DNA from: an uncultured Pirellula sp.
GTDB lineage: Bacteria > Planctomycetota > Planctomycetia > Pirellulales > Pirellulaceae
Reading direction: 5' to 3'
DNA: 64,000 bases
NCBI GenBank assembly: GCA_903892355.1
Contig: CAITIE010000011.1
Location: 62,001 to 126,000 of the forward strand
The notes below the pieces were generated by a model, which ran no database searches, was not told the origin of the DNA, and saw only the letters and a list, made by a program, of their open reading frames with translations. Within the stretch, counting starts at the first letter, position 1, and every line of letters starts with the position of its first letter. Positions 1-7,778 of the stretch are shown here, one piece after another. A program made the translations under genes and the position numbers.

Positions 1-514
1 CGGATCTGTTACTGAACCTCCACGGTGTCCTCTGAATGATGGATTCGATCTCGTCGAGTTGGTCGTCACTCTTTTTGGCCTCGTTGGACCAGAGAAGTAC
101 TTTGGCACCCAATAATCGTAAACGCAGGCTATCACCGAATCGCTCGAGAGACGACTCGTAAACTTGCTTGGCTTCTTCGATACGTCCAGTGATCAAATAG
201 CCCTCGATAAGCAAACGCGGCCACGCTTCGTTCCAAACCCGCTTTTCGACCTGTGATTTTGCAAGTTCAATCAGTTCTGAGTACTTGCCTGAGCGCAGCA
301 TGCTTCGAGCATCATCAAGTTCGTTGGCTGGGCAACGCGCTGCGACGCTGAAGAGCGTCCCGATCATCAGGAGAAGTTGCGCGATGGATCGGCCGACGGA
401 GTACGCGAAGGTTCCCGAGGGTTGGATTCGTCTTTCAAAGGTCGGACAGACATACCGCCGTGGAGTTGGTACGAAGGAGTTGCATTCGGTGATGTTTTGA
501 TGCTGGATTTCCAT
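1..514 (-). CDS. Secreted TPR-like protein, 5' part only (runs off the window edge)
   Basis: An open frame runs from an ATG at 514 to the window edge without a stop, giving about 171 residues. Residues 1-35 are basic and polar. A hydrophobic stretch (IAQLLLMIGTLFSVAA) followed by RCPANEL looks like a signal peptide, possibly with lipoprotein-type processing at the Cys; an in-frame Met inside this stretch is an alternative start. The mature part is helical, with segments such as RSMLRSGKYSELIELAKSQV and GYLITGRIEEAKQVYESSLE. These have the spacing of tetratricopeptide repeats (small residue, Y/L, then A and L positions). No family can be named. The gene lies beside the repeat block at 621-1430 with its 5' end facing it. 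Its role is unknown; a periplasmic protein-interaction role is only inferred from the TPR-like helices. Confidence 0.6.
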   Translation of the reverse strand, partial: MEIQHQNITECNSFVPTPRRYVCPTFERRIQPSGTFAYSVGRSIAQLLLMIGTLFSVAARCPANELDDARSMLRSGKYSELIELAKSQVEKRVWNEAWPRLLIEGYLITGRIEEAKQVYESSLERFGDSLRLRLLGAKVLLWSNEAKKSDDQLDEIESIIQRTPWRFSNRS

Positions 515-631
515 CCACGCATTGTAACGCTTGGGAGTTGCGGATGCTCGCGTCGGATCGCCTGGGAGTACCGAGTTCGCAACCAATTCAGAAAATCCAA
601 TCCCTGGCTCGGGGGGCGTGTCCCACCACCC

Positions 632-990
632 GGCGCTCACGCTGAGGGTTCCTAAGGAATTCGCTCCGCGAATTGAATCCGAGCCACGCGTGTAAGCAAG
701 TGGCGACTGGACGCTCAAATCTGCATCCCCCGATACTAGCCATGATCACTACCTCGATACCTGTCACGAGCAAAACATCGTAACCATCACTCCCCCGCGC
801 ACCTCAACCCGGCGCTCACGCTGAGGGCTCCGACGGGATTCGCTCCGCGAATTCCATCCGAGCCACGCGTGTAAGCAAGTGGCGACTGGACGCTCAAACC
901 CGCATCCCCCCGATGCTAGCCATGATCATCACCCCAATCTCTGTCACGATCAAAACCTCGCAACGATCACTCCCCCGTGCACCTCAACCC
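632..990 (+). repeat. Two tandem copies of a ~180-bp intergenic repeat
   Basis: Two units start at 632 and 811, a period of 179-180 bp. Each unit runs in the same order: GGCGCTCACGCTGAGGG, then a hairpin around ATTCGCTCCGCGAAT, then GAGCCACGCGTGTAAGCAAG, TGGCGACTGGACGCTC, ATCCCCCGAT, and CACCTCAACCC leading into the next unit. The first hairpin (AATTCGC, loop TCC, GCGAATT) is a perfect 7-bp stem. The same ordered blocks occur inverted at 59506-59822. No supported coding region overlaps these units. Confidence 0.9.
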
Positions 991-1430
991 GGCGCTCACG
1001 CTGAGGGCTCCGATGATTTCGCTCACGCTGAGGGCTCCGATTGCATCAACTGCTAACCCTGAAAACTCTATCTTCGTACCCAGCTTCCCCTTCGCGTCTT
1101 CGCGTCTTCGCGTGGAATCCGGTTTTGTATTCACACGATACTAGTCATGATCGAATCATCGCCGCTACCCGTTCGCTACGTCCCACCACCCGGCGCTCAC
1201 GCTGAGGGCTCCGATGATTTCGCCTACGCTGCGGGTTCCGACTGCATCAACTGCTAACCCTAAAAAATTCTATCTTTGTACCCAGCTCCCCCTTCGCGTC
1301 TTCGCGTCTTCGCGTGAAATCCGGTTTTGTATTCATAGGATACTATTCAGGATCGAATCATCGCCGCTACCCATTCGCTACGTCCCACCACCCGGCCCTC
1401 ACGCTGAGGGCTCCGATGAAATCCGCTTTG
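991..1430 (+). repeat. Two tandem copies of a ~200-bp variant repeat plus a partial third
   Basis: Units begin with GGCGCTCACGCTGAGGG at 991 and 1192, and a diverged partial copy (GGCCCTCACGCTGAGGG) begins at 1394. After the shared head they carry a different body from the 180-bp units: GCATCAACTGCTAACCCT, the short tandem TTCGCGTCTTCGCGTCTTCGCGTG, ATCCGGTTTTGTATTCA and GATCGAATCATCGCCGCTACCC. The partial third copy contains the stop codon and last codons of the minus-strand gene ending at 1399. The head is therefore shared while the bodies differ, so two related repeat types sit side by side here. Confidence 0.9.
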
Positions 1431-2904
1431 CGAGAAGGCCGGCGAATAGCCCGATGCAAGCTGGAAAAAAGCAGCCTACCGCAACGACGTACCTTCCGAG
1501 GGCTGGTTCGACCAAGACCACTAGTAACCCTTTAGCCGCCGCGAACAAGACACTAATCCAGAGAAGTATACCGAGCTCAAACGAGGCAATGCGAAAGGAG
1601 TTAGCATTAGGCAGTTGGTGTTCGATGCCGGCGCGTGGTTTGGCTTTGAACACACGTCGTATCGCCAGGATGCCCCCCCATATGGCCAACAGGAAAAGAG
1701 ATATTCGAGAACCTACATCCATGACTGCCCCTCGAACCAGTTGCTCGAGCATACTCCATCCGTTGGATCGCAACCAAAAAATATATTCCCTTGGATGAAG
1801 GAACAAGCTTGAAATAGCGAGACTCTGTAGAGCTTGGTTAGCTTGCTTCGTGTCGGTTCCGTAAATAGCTTCGGATGCGGGGGCCGCTGTTTCCCAAGCT
1901 GTTTTGTTGTAGAGTTCGACCATGCATCGGTAATCGTAGGGCGAGGGACTGAACCCGCCCCTCTCGCGGACCTCGATCAACCGTTGGGCGAGTTCCCGCG
2001 ATTCCTGGGGTAAATTTTCGACGTCGCTTGGTTCTACGTATTGGCCCGTGATCCCGATCAAATTGTATCCTGCGAAGGAGACGAGGCCGAACTCATGGAC
2101 CACCGTCCATCGGAACGAGCAGTACACGAGCAATGGTAGTACCGATACGAGCGACAGCTTCAGCGCTGTATGAACTGCTTCCTTCCAAGTTCGCCTCCAG
2201 AGAAAGGGCAAGGTGGTGATTGCCAGGCAAGGCCAAAGTGGTATCAGAAAGAGGTAAGCCGGGCGGACCAAGATGGTGGCTAGCGTCCCGCAACCTAGTC
2301 CGATCGATCCAGCGATGGCGATGCTAGTGCGTGTCGAGAAACTGGCCTTGAGCAATGATTGCGTTGGCGATTGTATAGGAGCATGCCGCGGAGAGTATTT
2401 TGAGATGGCCATGAGAAAGAAGCTTAGACAGCCAATACCCATGGCGATGCCCAGCGCATCGGAACCGATCCGCGCTCCGAAATCCCACAGGCCACGGCTG
2501 AAGCAGAGCGGCGCTGCTGAGGCAGTCGCTGCCCACGGTCGAAACCCGATCGCAGTGAGTCCAACGTAGAACGACAGAACTGCGAGCATCATCATCACGA
2601 AGTGGAGGAATGGGATGGCTGAGAGTCCGAGGGTCGATTCTGCGAGTTGGACAAAAGCAGGGTAAAGAGGCGTTCGTATGCCGGAGAATATCCGTTCAAG
2701 GCTGCTCCAATCGAAATCGATGTAGCTAGCGCTATCGGGTTCGGTAACGGCAATCCATCGACCGGTCGCGGCCAAAAGGGTACCAGAAAATGCGATGGCA
2801 ATGAGCATCGCTGCTAAAGGAAGCTTGTGGTTGGACCAAATGGAGGTCGACGATGCTTGGGATTCCGCAGCGTGACCTGTAACGCTGCTCGGGTTATTTT
2901 CCAT
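1399..2904 (-). CDS. Polytopic membrane protein, GT-C glycosyltransferase-like
   Basis: The protein has 501 residues. I start it at the ATG at 2904 (MENNPSSV), which has GAGGGA upstream and overlaps the end of asnB by 11 bp; a start at 3060 would overlap asnB by 167 bp. After a first membrane helix (residues 29-47) comes TEPDSASYIDFDW and then RTPLYPAFVQL at about 77-87. This acidic-loop plus R-T/S-P-x-Y-P pattern is typical of GT-C enzymes that use polyprenyl-phosphate sugars. About ten further hydrophobic segments follow. As the last gene of a polysaccharide operon, it probably transfers a sugar at the outer face of the membrane; substrate unknown. The C-terminal residues ISSEPSA and the stop codon lie inside a copy of the intergenic repeat, so the 3' end seems to have been rebuilt by it. 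Confidence 0.65.
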   Translation of the reverse strand: MENNPSSVTGHAAESQASSTSIWSNHKLPLAAMLIAIAFSGTLLAATGRWIAVTEPDSASYIDFDWSSLERIFSGIRTPLYPAFVQLAESTLGLSAIPFLHFVMMMLAVLSFYVGLTAIGFRPWAATASAAPLCFSRGLWDFGARIGSDALGIAMGIGCLSFFLMAISKYSPRHAPIQSPTQSLLKASFSTRTSIAIAGSIGLGCGTLATILVRPAYLFLIPLWPCLAITTLPFLWRRTWKEAVHTALKLSLVSVLPLLVYCSFRWTVVHEFGLVSFAGYNLIGITGQYVEPSDVENLPQESRELAQRLIEVRERGGFSPSPYDYRCMVELYNKTAWETAAPASEAIYGTDTKQANQALQSLAISSLFLHPREYIFWLRSNGWSMLEQLVRGAVMDVGSRISLFLLAIWGGILAIRRVFKAKPRAGIEHQLPNANSFRIASFELGILLWISVLFAAAKGLLVVLVEPALGRYVVAVGCFFPACIGLFAGLLAKRISSEPSA

Positions 2905-4906
2905 CGTTTCCCTCGTGAAGAATGGAAAGACGAAGGACACGAGTCGGGAAGGTGGGCCTAGAGAACGTCTGTCGAGGGAATTGGATATTAAGGGGGTTTG
3001 GTTGGATCCAACGTCGCCACCATAGGGCGAAAACGAGCAGTGTGAATAACGCGTACGCATGATTGCGTTGTCCCGAGCTATGTTGGTCGAGGAGCGATCG
3101 AAGGCCCGGCCAAGAAAGCATTTGGGTTTCCTCGCAAAATTCCTCGTTCAAGACACGGCGTAGCAGATCGCGCCATGCCCCGCGTAACCAGGATTCAATC
3201 GGGATGACAAACCCTGCCTTTTTTCTCGAGAGTATGTCCGAGGGGAGCACGTGGCGCATCGCATCGCGAAGGGCGAGCTTTCCGCGTTGACGGTGGAGTT
3301 TCCACTGAGGAGGGATCGCTAGGGCTGTCTCAATCACAGCATTGCTCAGGAAGGGGACTCGCACTTCGAGGGAATGCGCCATGCTCATTCGGTCCACTTT
3401 TACCAGCATGTCATTGGGTAGATGGAACGACAGGTCCATATGCAGCATTTGTTCGAGAGGAGATAGCCAGTGAGGTGCATCGTGGAGGGTCCCGGCATAG
3501 GCGTCGAGTCCTCGCTGGATCCATTCTTCCGAGCGACTACCGCGAACTCGAACCGAAACCTCGGCATCGATCATCGTGCGCCAGCTGCAGTGATTGTTAG
3601 GCCATGAGCGATCGGTGCCGATGAGGAATCGTTCGGCGAGCATGGACGCTGAGTACTTTGTCTCGGTCGCAGGAATGGATCGGAGAAGTGGCTTTAGGAT
3701 GCGTTGCCGAATGGGTCTGGGGATTCGCGAGAAAAAATTGCTGAGCGAAGTAGCGCGGTAGGTGGAGTATCCTGCCAGGAGTTCATCAGCGCCATCACCG
3801 CTCAGGGCAACCGTAACATGCGGCGCGGTGGATTGGCACAAAGCCCATACCGAGAGGAGGGAATTGTCCGCGATCGGATCCTCGGCATGATCGATAACGC
3901 GAAGCAGACCATCGAGATGATCGGCGGCTAACATTGGGGAGTGGTGATCGGTCCCAAAGCATTTTGCGACTGCGGATGCCGGCTTAGATTCGTCAAAAGA
4001 GGCCTCGGAAAACGAGCACGTAAAGGTATGGATCGGCTGCGTTTGATGGGCCTGCATGCAAGCCACAATCGCTGACGAATCGAGTCCGCCGCTGAGGAAT
4101 GCGCCTAATGGGACATCGCTTTGAAGCTGCGATTTGACCGATCGATCCAGGCTGCTGCGCAACCGATCGGAGGATTCGGAACGGGACCACTGGGTCGGCG
4201 AATCGGGGTAAGGTAGTCGGTACCAACGAGCGATGGCTGGTTTGGGGTTGTCAACAGTGATGGTAATTTCGTGCCCAGGCTTTAGTTGCCGAATGCCTTC
4301 AAAGCCTGTGCTCGGCGCTATGGAGTAGCCGAAGGTCAGGAACATCTGCAAAGCGTCTCGATCGGGTCGAGCGGGCATGCCCCAGGCGAGCAAGGACTTG
4401 ATCTCCGAGGCAAACAGAAACGCATCAGGAGTCTGCGCGAAGAAAAGAGGTTTGATCCCAACCCCGTCTCGAGCCAAATAAAGCGATCGCTCGTTACGGT
4501 CCCAGATGGCAAATGCGAACATACCATCGAGTTTAGGAAGGAGTTCTTTTCCCCAGCGCTGGTATCCGTGCAGGAGGACTTCGGTGTCGGTTGCGGTTCG
4601 GAATGTGGCCCCAAGCGATTGGAGTTCCGACCTCAATTCCTTGTAGTTGTAGATCTCACCATTATAGGAAATCCAGAAGCGGCCATTCGCATCACCCATG
4701 GGTTGATGGCCGTTGATGGAAGTGTCGAGGATGGACAAGCGGCGGTGCCCTAGCCAGATTGGAGGCGCGGCGAGCAATCCGCCATCGTCGGGGCCTCGAT
4801 GGATGAGCGCATCGACCATGCGAAGCGATGATTCCTCCAACGCGGCATTGCGATCCTTGGCCAGGAGTGCTTTTTCGAAGACCAGGGCTCCGGCGATACC
4901 GCACAT
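2894..4906 (-). CDS. asnB: Asparagine synthase (glutamine-hydrolysing), exopolysaccharide-type amidotransferase
   Basis: The protein has 670 residues and begins MCGIAGAL, so Cys2 is the N-terminal nucleophile of a class II glutamine amidotransferase once Met is removed. Further glutaminase motifs are SYNGEIYNY and the LGHRRLSILD region. The synthetase half carries the ATP-pyrophosphatase loop GAFLSGGLDSSAIVA at about residues 260-275 and SLEVRVPFLSN near the C-terminus. The family makes Asn from Asp, Gln and ATP. Paralogues in capsule or exopolysaccharide clusters (the XrtA-associated amidotransferase group) probably amidate other acids. Its place between a methyltransferase and a GT-C-like protein favours the sugar-modification role. 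It overlaps the next gene by 11 bp. The last ~40 residues look non-conserved. Confidence 0.9.
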   Translation of the reverse strand: MCGIAGALVFEKALLAKDRNAALEESSLRMVDALIHRGPDDGGLLAAPPIWLGHRRLSILDTSINGHQPMGDANGRFWISYNGEIYNYKELRSELQSLGATFRTATDTEVLLHGYQRWGKELLPKLDGMFAFAIWDRNERSLYLARDGVGIKPLFFAQTPDAFLFASEIKSLLAWGMPARPDRDALQMFLTFGYSIAPSTGFEGIRQLKPGHEITITVDNPKPAIARWYRLPYPDSPTQWSRSESSDRLRSSLDRSVKSQLQSDVPLGAFLSGGLDSSAIVACMQAHQTQPIHTFTCSFSEASFDESKPASAVAKCFGTDHHSPMLAADHLDGLLRVIDHAEDPIADNSLLSVWALCQSTAPHVTVALSGDGADELLAGYSTYRATSLSNFFSRIPRPIRQRILKPLLRSIPATETKYSASMLAERFLIGTDRSWPNNHCSWRTMIDAEVSVRVRGSRSEEWIQRGLDAYAGTLHDAPHWLSPLEQMLHMDLSFHLPNDMLVKVDRMSMAHSLEVRVPFLSNAVIETALAIPPQWKLHRQRGKLALRDAMRHVLPSDILSRKKAGFVIPIESWLRGAWRDLLRRVLNEEFCEETQMLSWPGLRSLLDQHSSGQRNHAYALFTLLVFALWWRRWIQPNPLNIQFPRQTFSRPTFPTRVLRLSILHEGNDGK

Positions 4907-4924
4907 GCTCGACGAACTTCCTGG

Positions 4925-5725
4925 TTAAGAGGCAATGAAACTCGGCTCGCCGAGCGGCTGTGTCTGTTGCGTGTTGGTGACATCACGGGCCGTCGCGATA
5001 GCGACTACGGACAGGCCGCACCATCGGCCGAAGCAGGGATCGGTCCAAGCTGCGATTTTAGGTAACCAGCGATCCGCGGCCAGCATCTGCTGGTTGACCT
5101 GCTCGTCCCTAAGCCCAGCCGAGCGCCGCCAGCGATTATGGTACCACCAGCCTGCGGCTCCAAGGGCGTTGATGTACCGGCATGCACTGACCTGCCAACC
5201 GCTGCGGCGCAGCACATCGCGAAGGGACGAACGGGAATAGCGTCGATAGTGCCCCGCCTCTTTGTCCATGCGCCCGTAAAGGCGATTGTGTGCGGGGACG
5301 ATGATTCCCAGTTTCGCATTCGGGGCAACGGTGTCATGAATTGCTCTCAACGCGCGATGATCCTCAGAAATGTGCTCGAGGACATTGAAGCAGACGACGC
5401 TGTCGGCAAGGAATGTTTGGAGGGGGATCATGGTTATCGGATCTTCGAGATTGCAATGGGCCACCGATAAGCGTTGCATGAGATCCGCAGGTTCCTGAAG
5501 CACGCTTTCGCGAAGCGAGACTAAGCACTCGTCGTCGATATCCGTTCCCAGGACAAAGCGATCTTGACGGAGCAAATGTCGGGCTGTTTGACCATTGCCC
5601 ACCCCGATCTCCCACACGCGATTTCCCAAGGCCGCGGAGACTTGCTTCAGCAGGTAGGCGGGGTACGCTTCCATCTTCGCCATGGCTGGGCTCATCGTCG
5701 ATTGTCCGCGCGGCGAGTTCAGCAT
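4925..5725 (-). CDS. Class I SAM-dependent methyltransferase
   Basis: The protein has 266 residues. Motif I is VWEIGVGNGQTARHLL at about residues 37-52, followed by an acidic motif II region (GTDIDDECL) and VVCFNVLEHISEDHRAL, a typical methyltransferase motif IV region. The C-terminal half contains RLYGRMDKEAGHYRRYSR, a pattern seen in methyltransferases of glycan clusters. The ATG at 5725 directly abuts the TAA of the upstream glycosyltransferase. Two internal Met codons (residues 11 and 15) are alternatives, as no clear ribosome binding site decides the start. The gene is co-transcribed with the GT2 gene and asnB. Its acceptor is unknown; a lipid-linked sugar is inferred. Confidence 0.8.
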   Translation of the reverse strand: MLNSPRGQSTMSPAMAKMEAYPAYLLKQVSAALGNRVWEIGVGNGQTARHLLRQDRFVLGTDIDDECLVSLRESVLQEPADLMQRLSVAHCNLEDPITMIPLQTFLADSVVCFNVLEHISEDHRALRAIHDTVAPNAKLGIIVPAHNRLYGRMDKEAGHYRRYSRSSLRDVLRRSGWQVSACRYINALGAAGWWYHNRWRRSAGLRDEQVNQQMLAADRWLPKIAAWTDPCFGRWCGLSVVAIATARDVTNTQQTQPLGEPSFIAS

Positions 5726-6709
5726 TTACTCGCGGCCCAATCGATTTGCTGGGAATCGCTCGGATTTGGTTGGCTGTAAGGCCACGGCGAGGAAGCCCAT
5801 GCCGAGAATCACACCGGAGGTGCACAGCGCTATCCATCCAGCGATTCCCAAGTTGGGTGAGTTGAGCATCATTCCCATCGGAAGCGACAGTAACCCCAAA
5901 GCAATAAACGGCATGGCTAGCAAGAGGAAGGCTTTGATCGGATTGCAACGCAAGATGGCTTCCATGATGATCTGAAGCGCCCGCAGTGAGTCTCGAACGT
6001 GATGCACCTTCGATTTCCCGTGCCTCTTGTGGTACTCGATCGGAACGTATGCAATCAGAAGATCATTGAGCAAGTAGGAGAGGGTGGAGGTGGTTGTGAA
6101 TGAAAACCCGGAGTTGATGAGGGGGAAGAAAGGCATGATTTGGTTCTTGCGAAACACTCGCAGCCCGGAATTGATGTCAGGTATTCTCTGGCCGGTGGCG
6201 TATTCGGAAAGGTATCGGAAAACCACGCGTCCCACACGCTTCACGAGCCCTCCACTGTAGAATTTGCCACTCCGTGCTCCAACGACCATGTCAAAGCTCC
6301 CCAGGAGTTTCAGTAGGTCAGGGATGCGTTCGATGGGGTACGTCCCATCGGCGTCGGTGATCACGATCCTATTGTGACTCGCTGCCGCAATCCCTGTTTT
6401 GAGGGAACGGCCATACCCGCAGTTCTGAGGGTGAACGAGAACTTTGTCCGCCGCCCCTCGTGCCTCCTGTTCCGTACGGTCGGTCGCACCATCAACGACC
6501 ACCACGATCTCATGCTCAATCGAGAATTTTTCGAGGCATGCTCGAATGCTCGCGATGACACCGGCCAACGCGTTTTCTTCGTTGTAGGCAGGAATGACGA
6601 CCGAGACTTTTTCCTCGGAGGGGGGCGGCAGCATGATCGCGATGAAAAAAAGGATAGACAGAATACGGCTCTGCAGACCCCGCAATAGGCCATCCAACCG
6701 ATGGGCCAT
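5726..6709 (-). CDS. Family 2 glycosyltransferase, dolichyl-phosphate mannosyltransferase-like
   Basis: The protein has 327 residues. VSVVIPAYNEENALAGVI at about 35-52 opens the GT-A fold. VVVDGATDRT and VITDADGTYP (Asp119 and Asp121, the metal- and nucleotide-sugar-binding DxD-type site) follow, then INSGLRVFRK. After residue 250 two hydrophobic segments are joined by a short loop, as in polyprenyl-phosphate glycosyltransferases of the DPM1/GtrB group, which transfer a sugar from an NDP-sugar to a membrane polyprenyl phosphate. The lipid product would suit the GT-C-like enzyme three genes downstream. The first 26 residues contain a hydrophobic stretch, and a start at Met26 is possible. It is the first gene of the minus-strand operon and is divergent from the YceI gene. 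Confidence 0.85.
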   Translation of the reverse strand: MAHRLDGLLRGLQSRILSILFFIAIMLPPPSEEKVSVVIPAYNEENALAGVIASIRACLEKFSIEHEIVVVVDGATDRTEQEARGAADKVLVHPQNCGYGRSLKTGIAAASHNRIVITDADGTYPIERIPDLLKLLGSFDMVVGARSGKFYSGGLVKRVGRVVFRYLSEYATGQRIPDINSGLRVFRKNQIMPFFPLINSGFSFTTTSTLSYLLNDLLIAYVPIEYHKRHGKSKVHHVRDSLRALQIIMEAILRCNPIKAFLLLAMPFIALGLLSLPMGMMLNSPNLGIAGWIALCTSGVILGMGFLAVALQPTKSERFPANRLGRE

Positions 6710-6905
6710 TCGACGATTTCTGTTCTATTGTACCATGAAAATGACCATATTCCTCGTTTTGGCGTCCGGCCCATCCTCGCAGGATCATGAATTTTGGGAC
6801 AGGAAACGCCCACACCGGGCAAATAGCTTGCCCAAGTGCTACAATCGGCCCAAACGCCTGATGAGGCGATATCCAAACTTTTTGAGGTATGAAGGGTTTT
6901 TGAAG

Positions 6906-7448
6906 ATGTTTGTTCGCTATTTCTCCCTCTTGGTTGTTCTCTCCTGGTTGGTCGCCCCCGCGTTTGCTCAGACTCTGACTTTGAACAAAGAAAAGTCGAA
7001 GATCGATTTCGTCGGCAAGAAGCCGGATGGTGCGCACAAGGGTGGGTTCAAGGAGTTCAAGACCGAAGCCAAAGCCGATATGGATGCTCCTGAGAAGAGT
7101 TCCTTGAAATTGGAAATCGATACCACAAGTCTTTGGTCGGATGATGCGAAGTTGACGGAGCATCTCAAGAACCCAGACTTCTTTGATGTTCGCAAATACC
7201 CAAAGATCACTTTTGAAACCACCAAGATTGAAGTCAACGGCGACGAGACCGCCACGCTCGTTGGCAAGCTGACCATGCTCGACAAGACTGCCGAGGTCAA
7301 AGTACCATGCAAAACCAGCTTGAGCGATTCCGGCATTGTGCTGACCGCCGAGTTCAAACTGGATCGTACCAAGTGGGGGATGTCCTACGGCAAAGGCAAG
7401 ATCAACGACGAAGTTGATATCACCGCCAATCTGCATTTCAACCGCTAG
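6906..7448 (+). CDS. yceI: YceI-family secreted lipid-binding protein
   Basis: The protein has 180 residues. Residues 1-21 (MFVRYFSLLVVLSWLVAPAFA) form a signal peptide with probable cleavage before QTL. The rest matches the YceI lipocalin-like barrel: LNKEKSKIDFVGKKPDGAHKGGF near the start, SLWSDDAKLTEHLKNPDFFD, KYPKITFETTKIE, and a C-terminal region ending in DEVDITANLHF. The segment DAKLTEHLKNPDFFD is the usual family signature. YceI proteins bind amphiphiles such as polyisoprenoids, or act as extracytoplasmic small-molecule carriers; the ligand here is unknown. The ATG at 6906 was chosen because it opens directly on the signal peptide and has GAAGGG upstream. An intrinsic terminator follows at 7491, so the gene is probably monocistronic. 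Confidence 0.9.
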   Translation: MFVRYFSLLVVLSWLVAPAFAQTLTLNKEKSKIDFVGKKPDGAHKGGFKEFKTEAKADMDAPEKSSLKLEIDTTSLWSDDAKLTEHLKNPDFFDVRKYPKITFETTKIEVNGDETATLVGKLTMLDKTAEVKVPCKTSLSDSGIVLTAEFKLDRTKWGMSYGKGKINDEVDITANLHFNR

Positions 7449-7490
7449 TGCTTTGGTCGACCCCAAGCTACCGATAGCCGGTTTCTACGA

Positions 7491-7527
7491 AGCGTTTACA
7501 GGGAATGGTTCCTGTAGACGCTTTTTT
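7491..7527 (+). terminator. Rho-independent terminator after yceI
   Basis: GCGTTTACAGGGA and TTCCTGTAGACGC form a 12-13-bp stem with two G-U pairs and a short loop, directly followed by TTTTTT. It lies about 45 bp after the yceI stop. Confidence 0.85.
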
Positions 7528-7646
7528 GTTGGCCCTGTAGACGTGGTACGCGTTACGACGCGGGGCGATTGGGCAGAAAAATGGGCGTCGATACAAACCG
7601 GCGAGAGAAGCTCGTTCTAAAGATCGTGCTCGTGCTCAGTGAAACG

Positions 7647-7682
7647 GTGCTCGTAATCGTGCTCGTAATCGTGCTCGTAATC
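7647..7682 (+). repeat. 12-bp tandem repeat, three copies
   Basis: GTGCTCGTAATC is repeated three times without change, followed by the palindrome-like GAGTCGAGTCGACTCGAG. It lies in the 7528-7778 intergenic stretch, in which I see no gene. Confidence 0.9.
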
Positions 7683-7778
7683 GAGTCGAGTCGACTCGAG
7701 GCAGTCATGACAGAACACTTCTTCGACCACGATAGCGATGCAGACGACGGCCTCGCTGATCGCCAGCGATAGCCGGAA

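Noticed and set aside
1214-1798. A 194-codon plus-strand frame starting in the repeats and running into the GT-C-like gene
   Set aside because: It translates repeat sequence and then the antisense of a membrane protein.
6516-7466. A 316-codon minus-strand frame across yceI and the start of the GT2 gene
   Set aside because: It is antisense to the YceI domain and in the wrong frame for the GT2 motifs.
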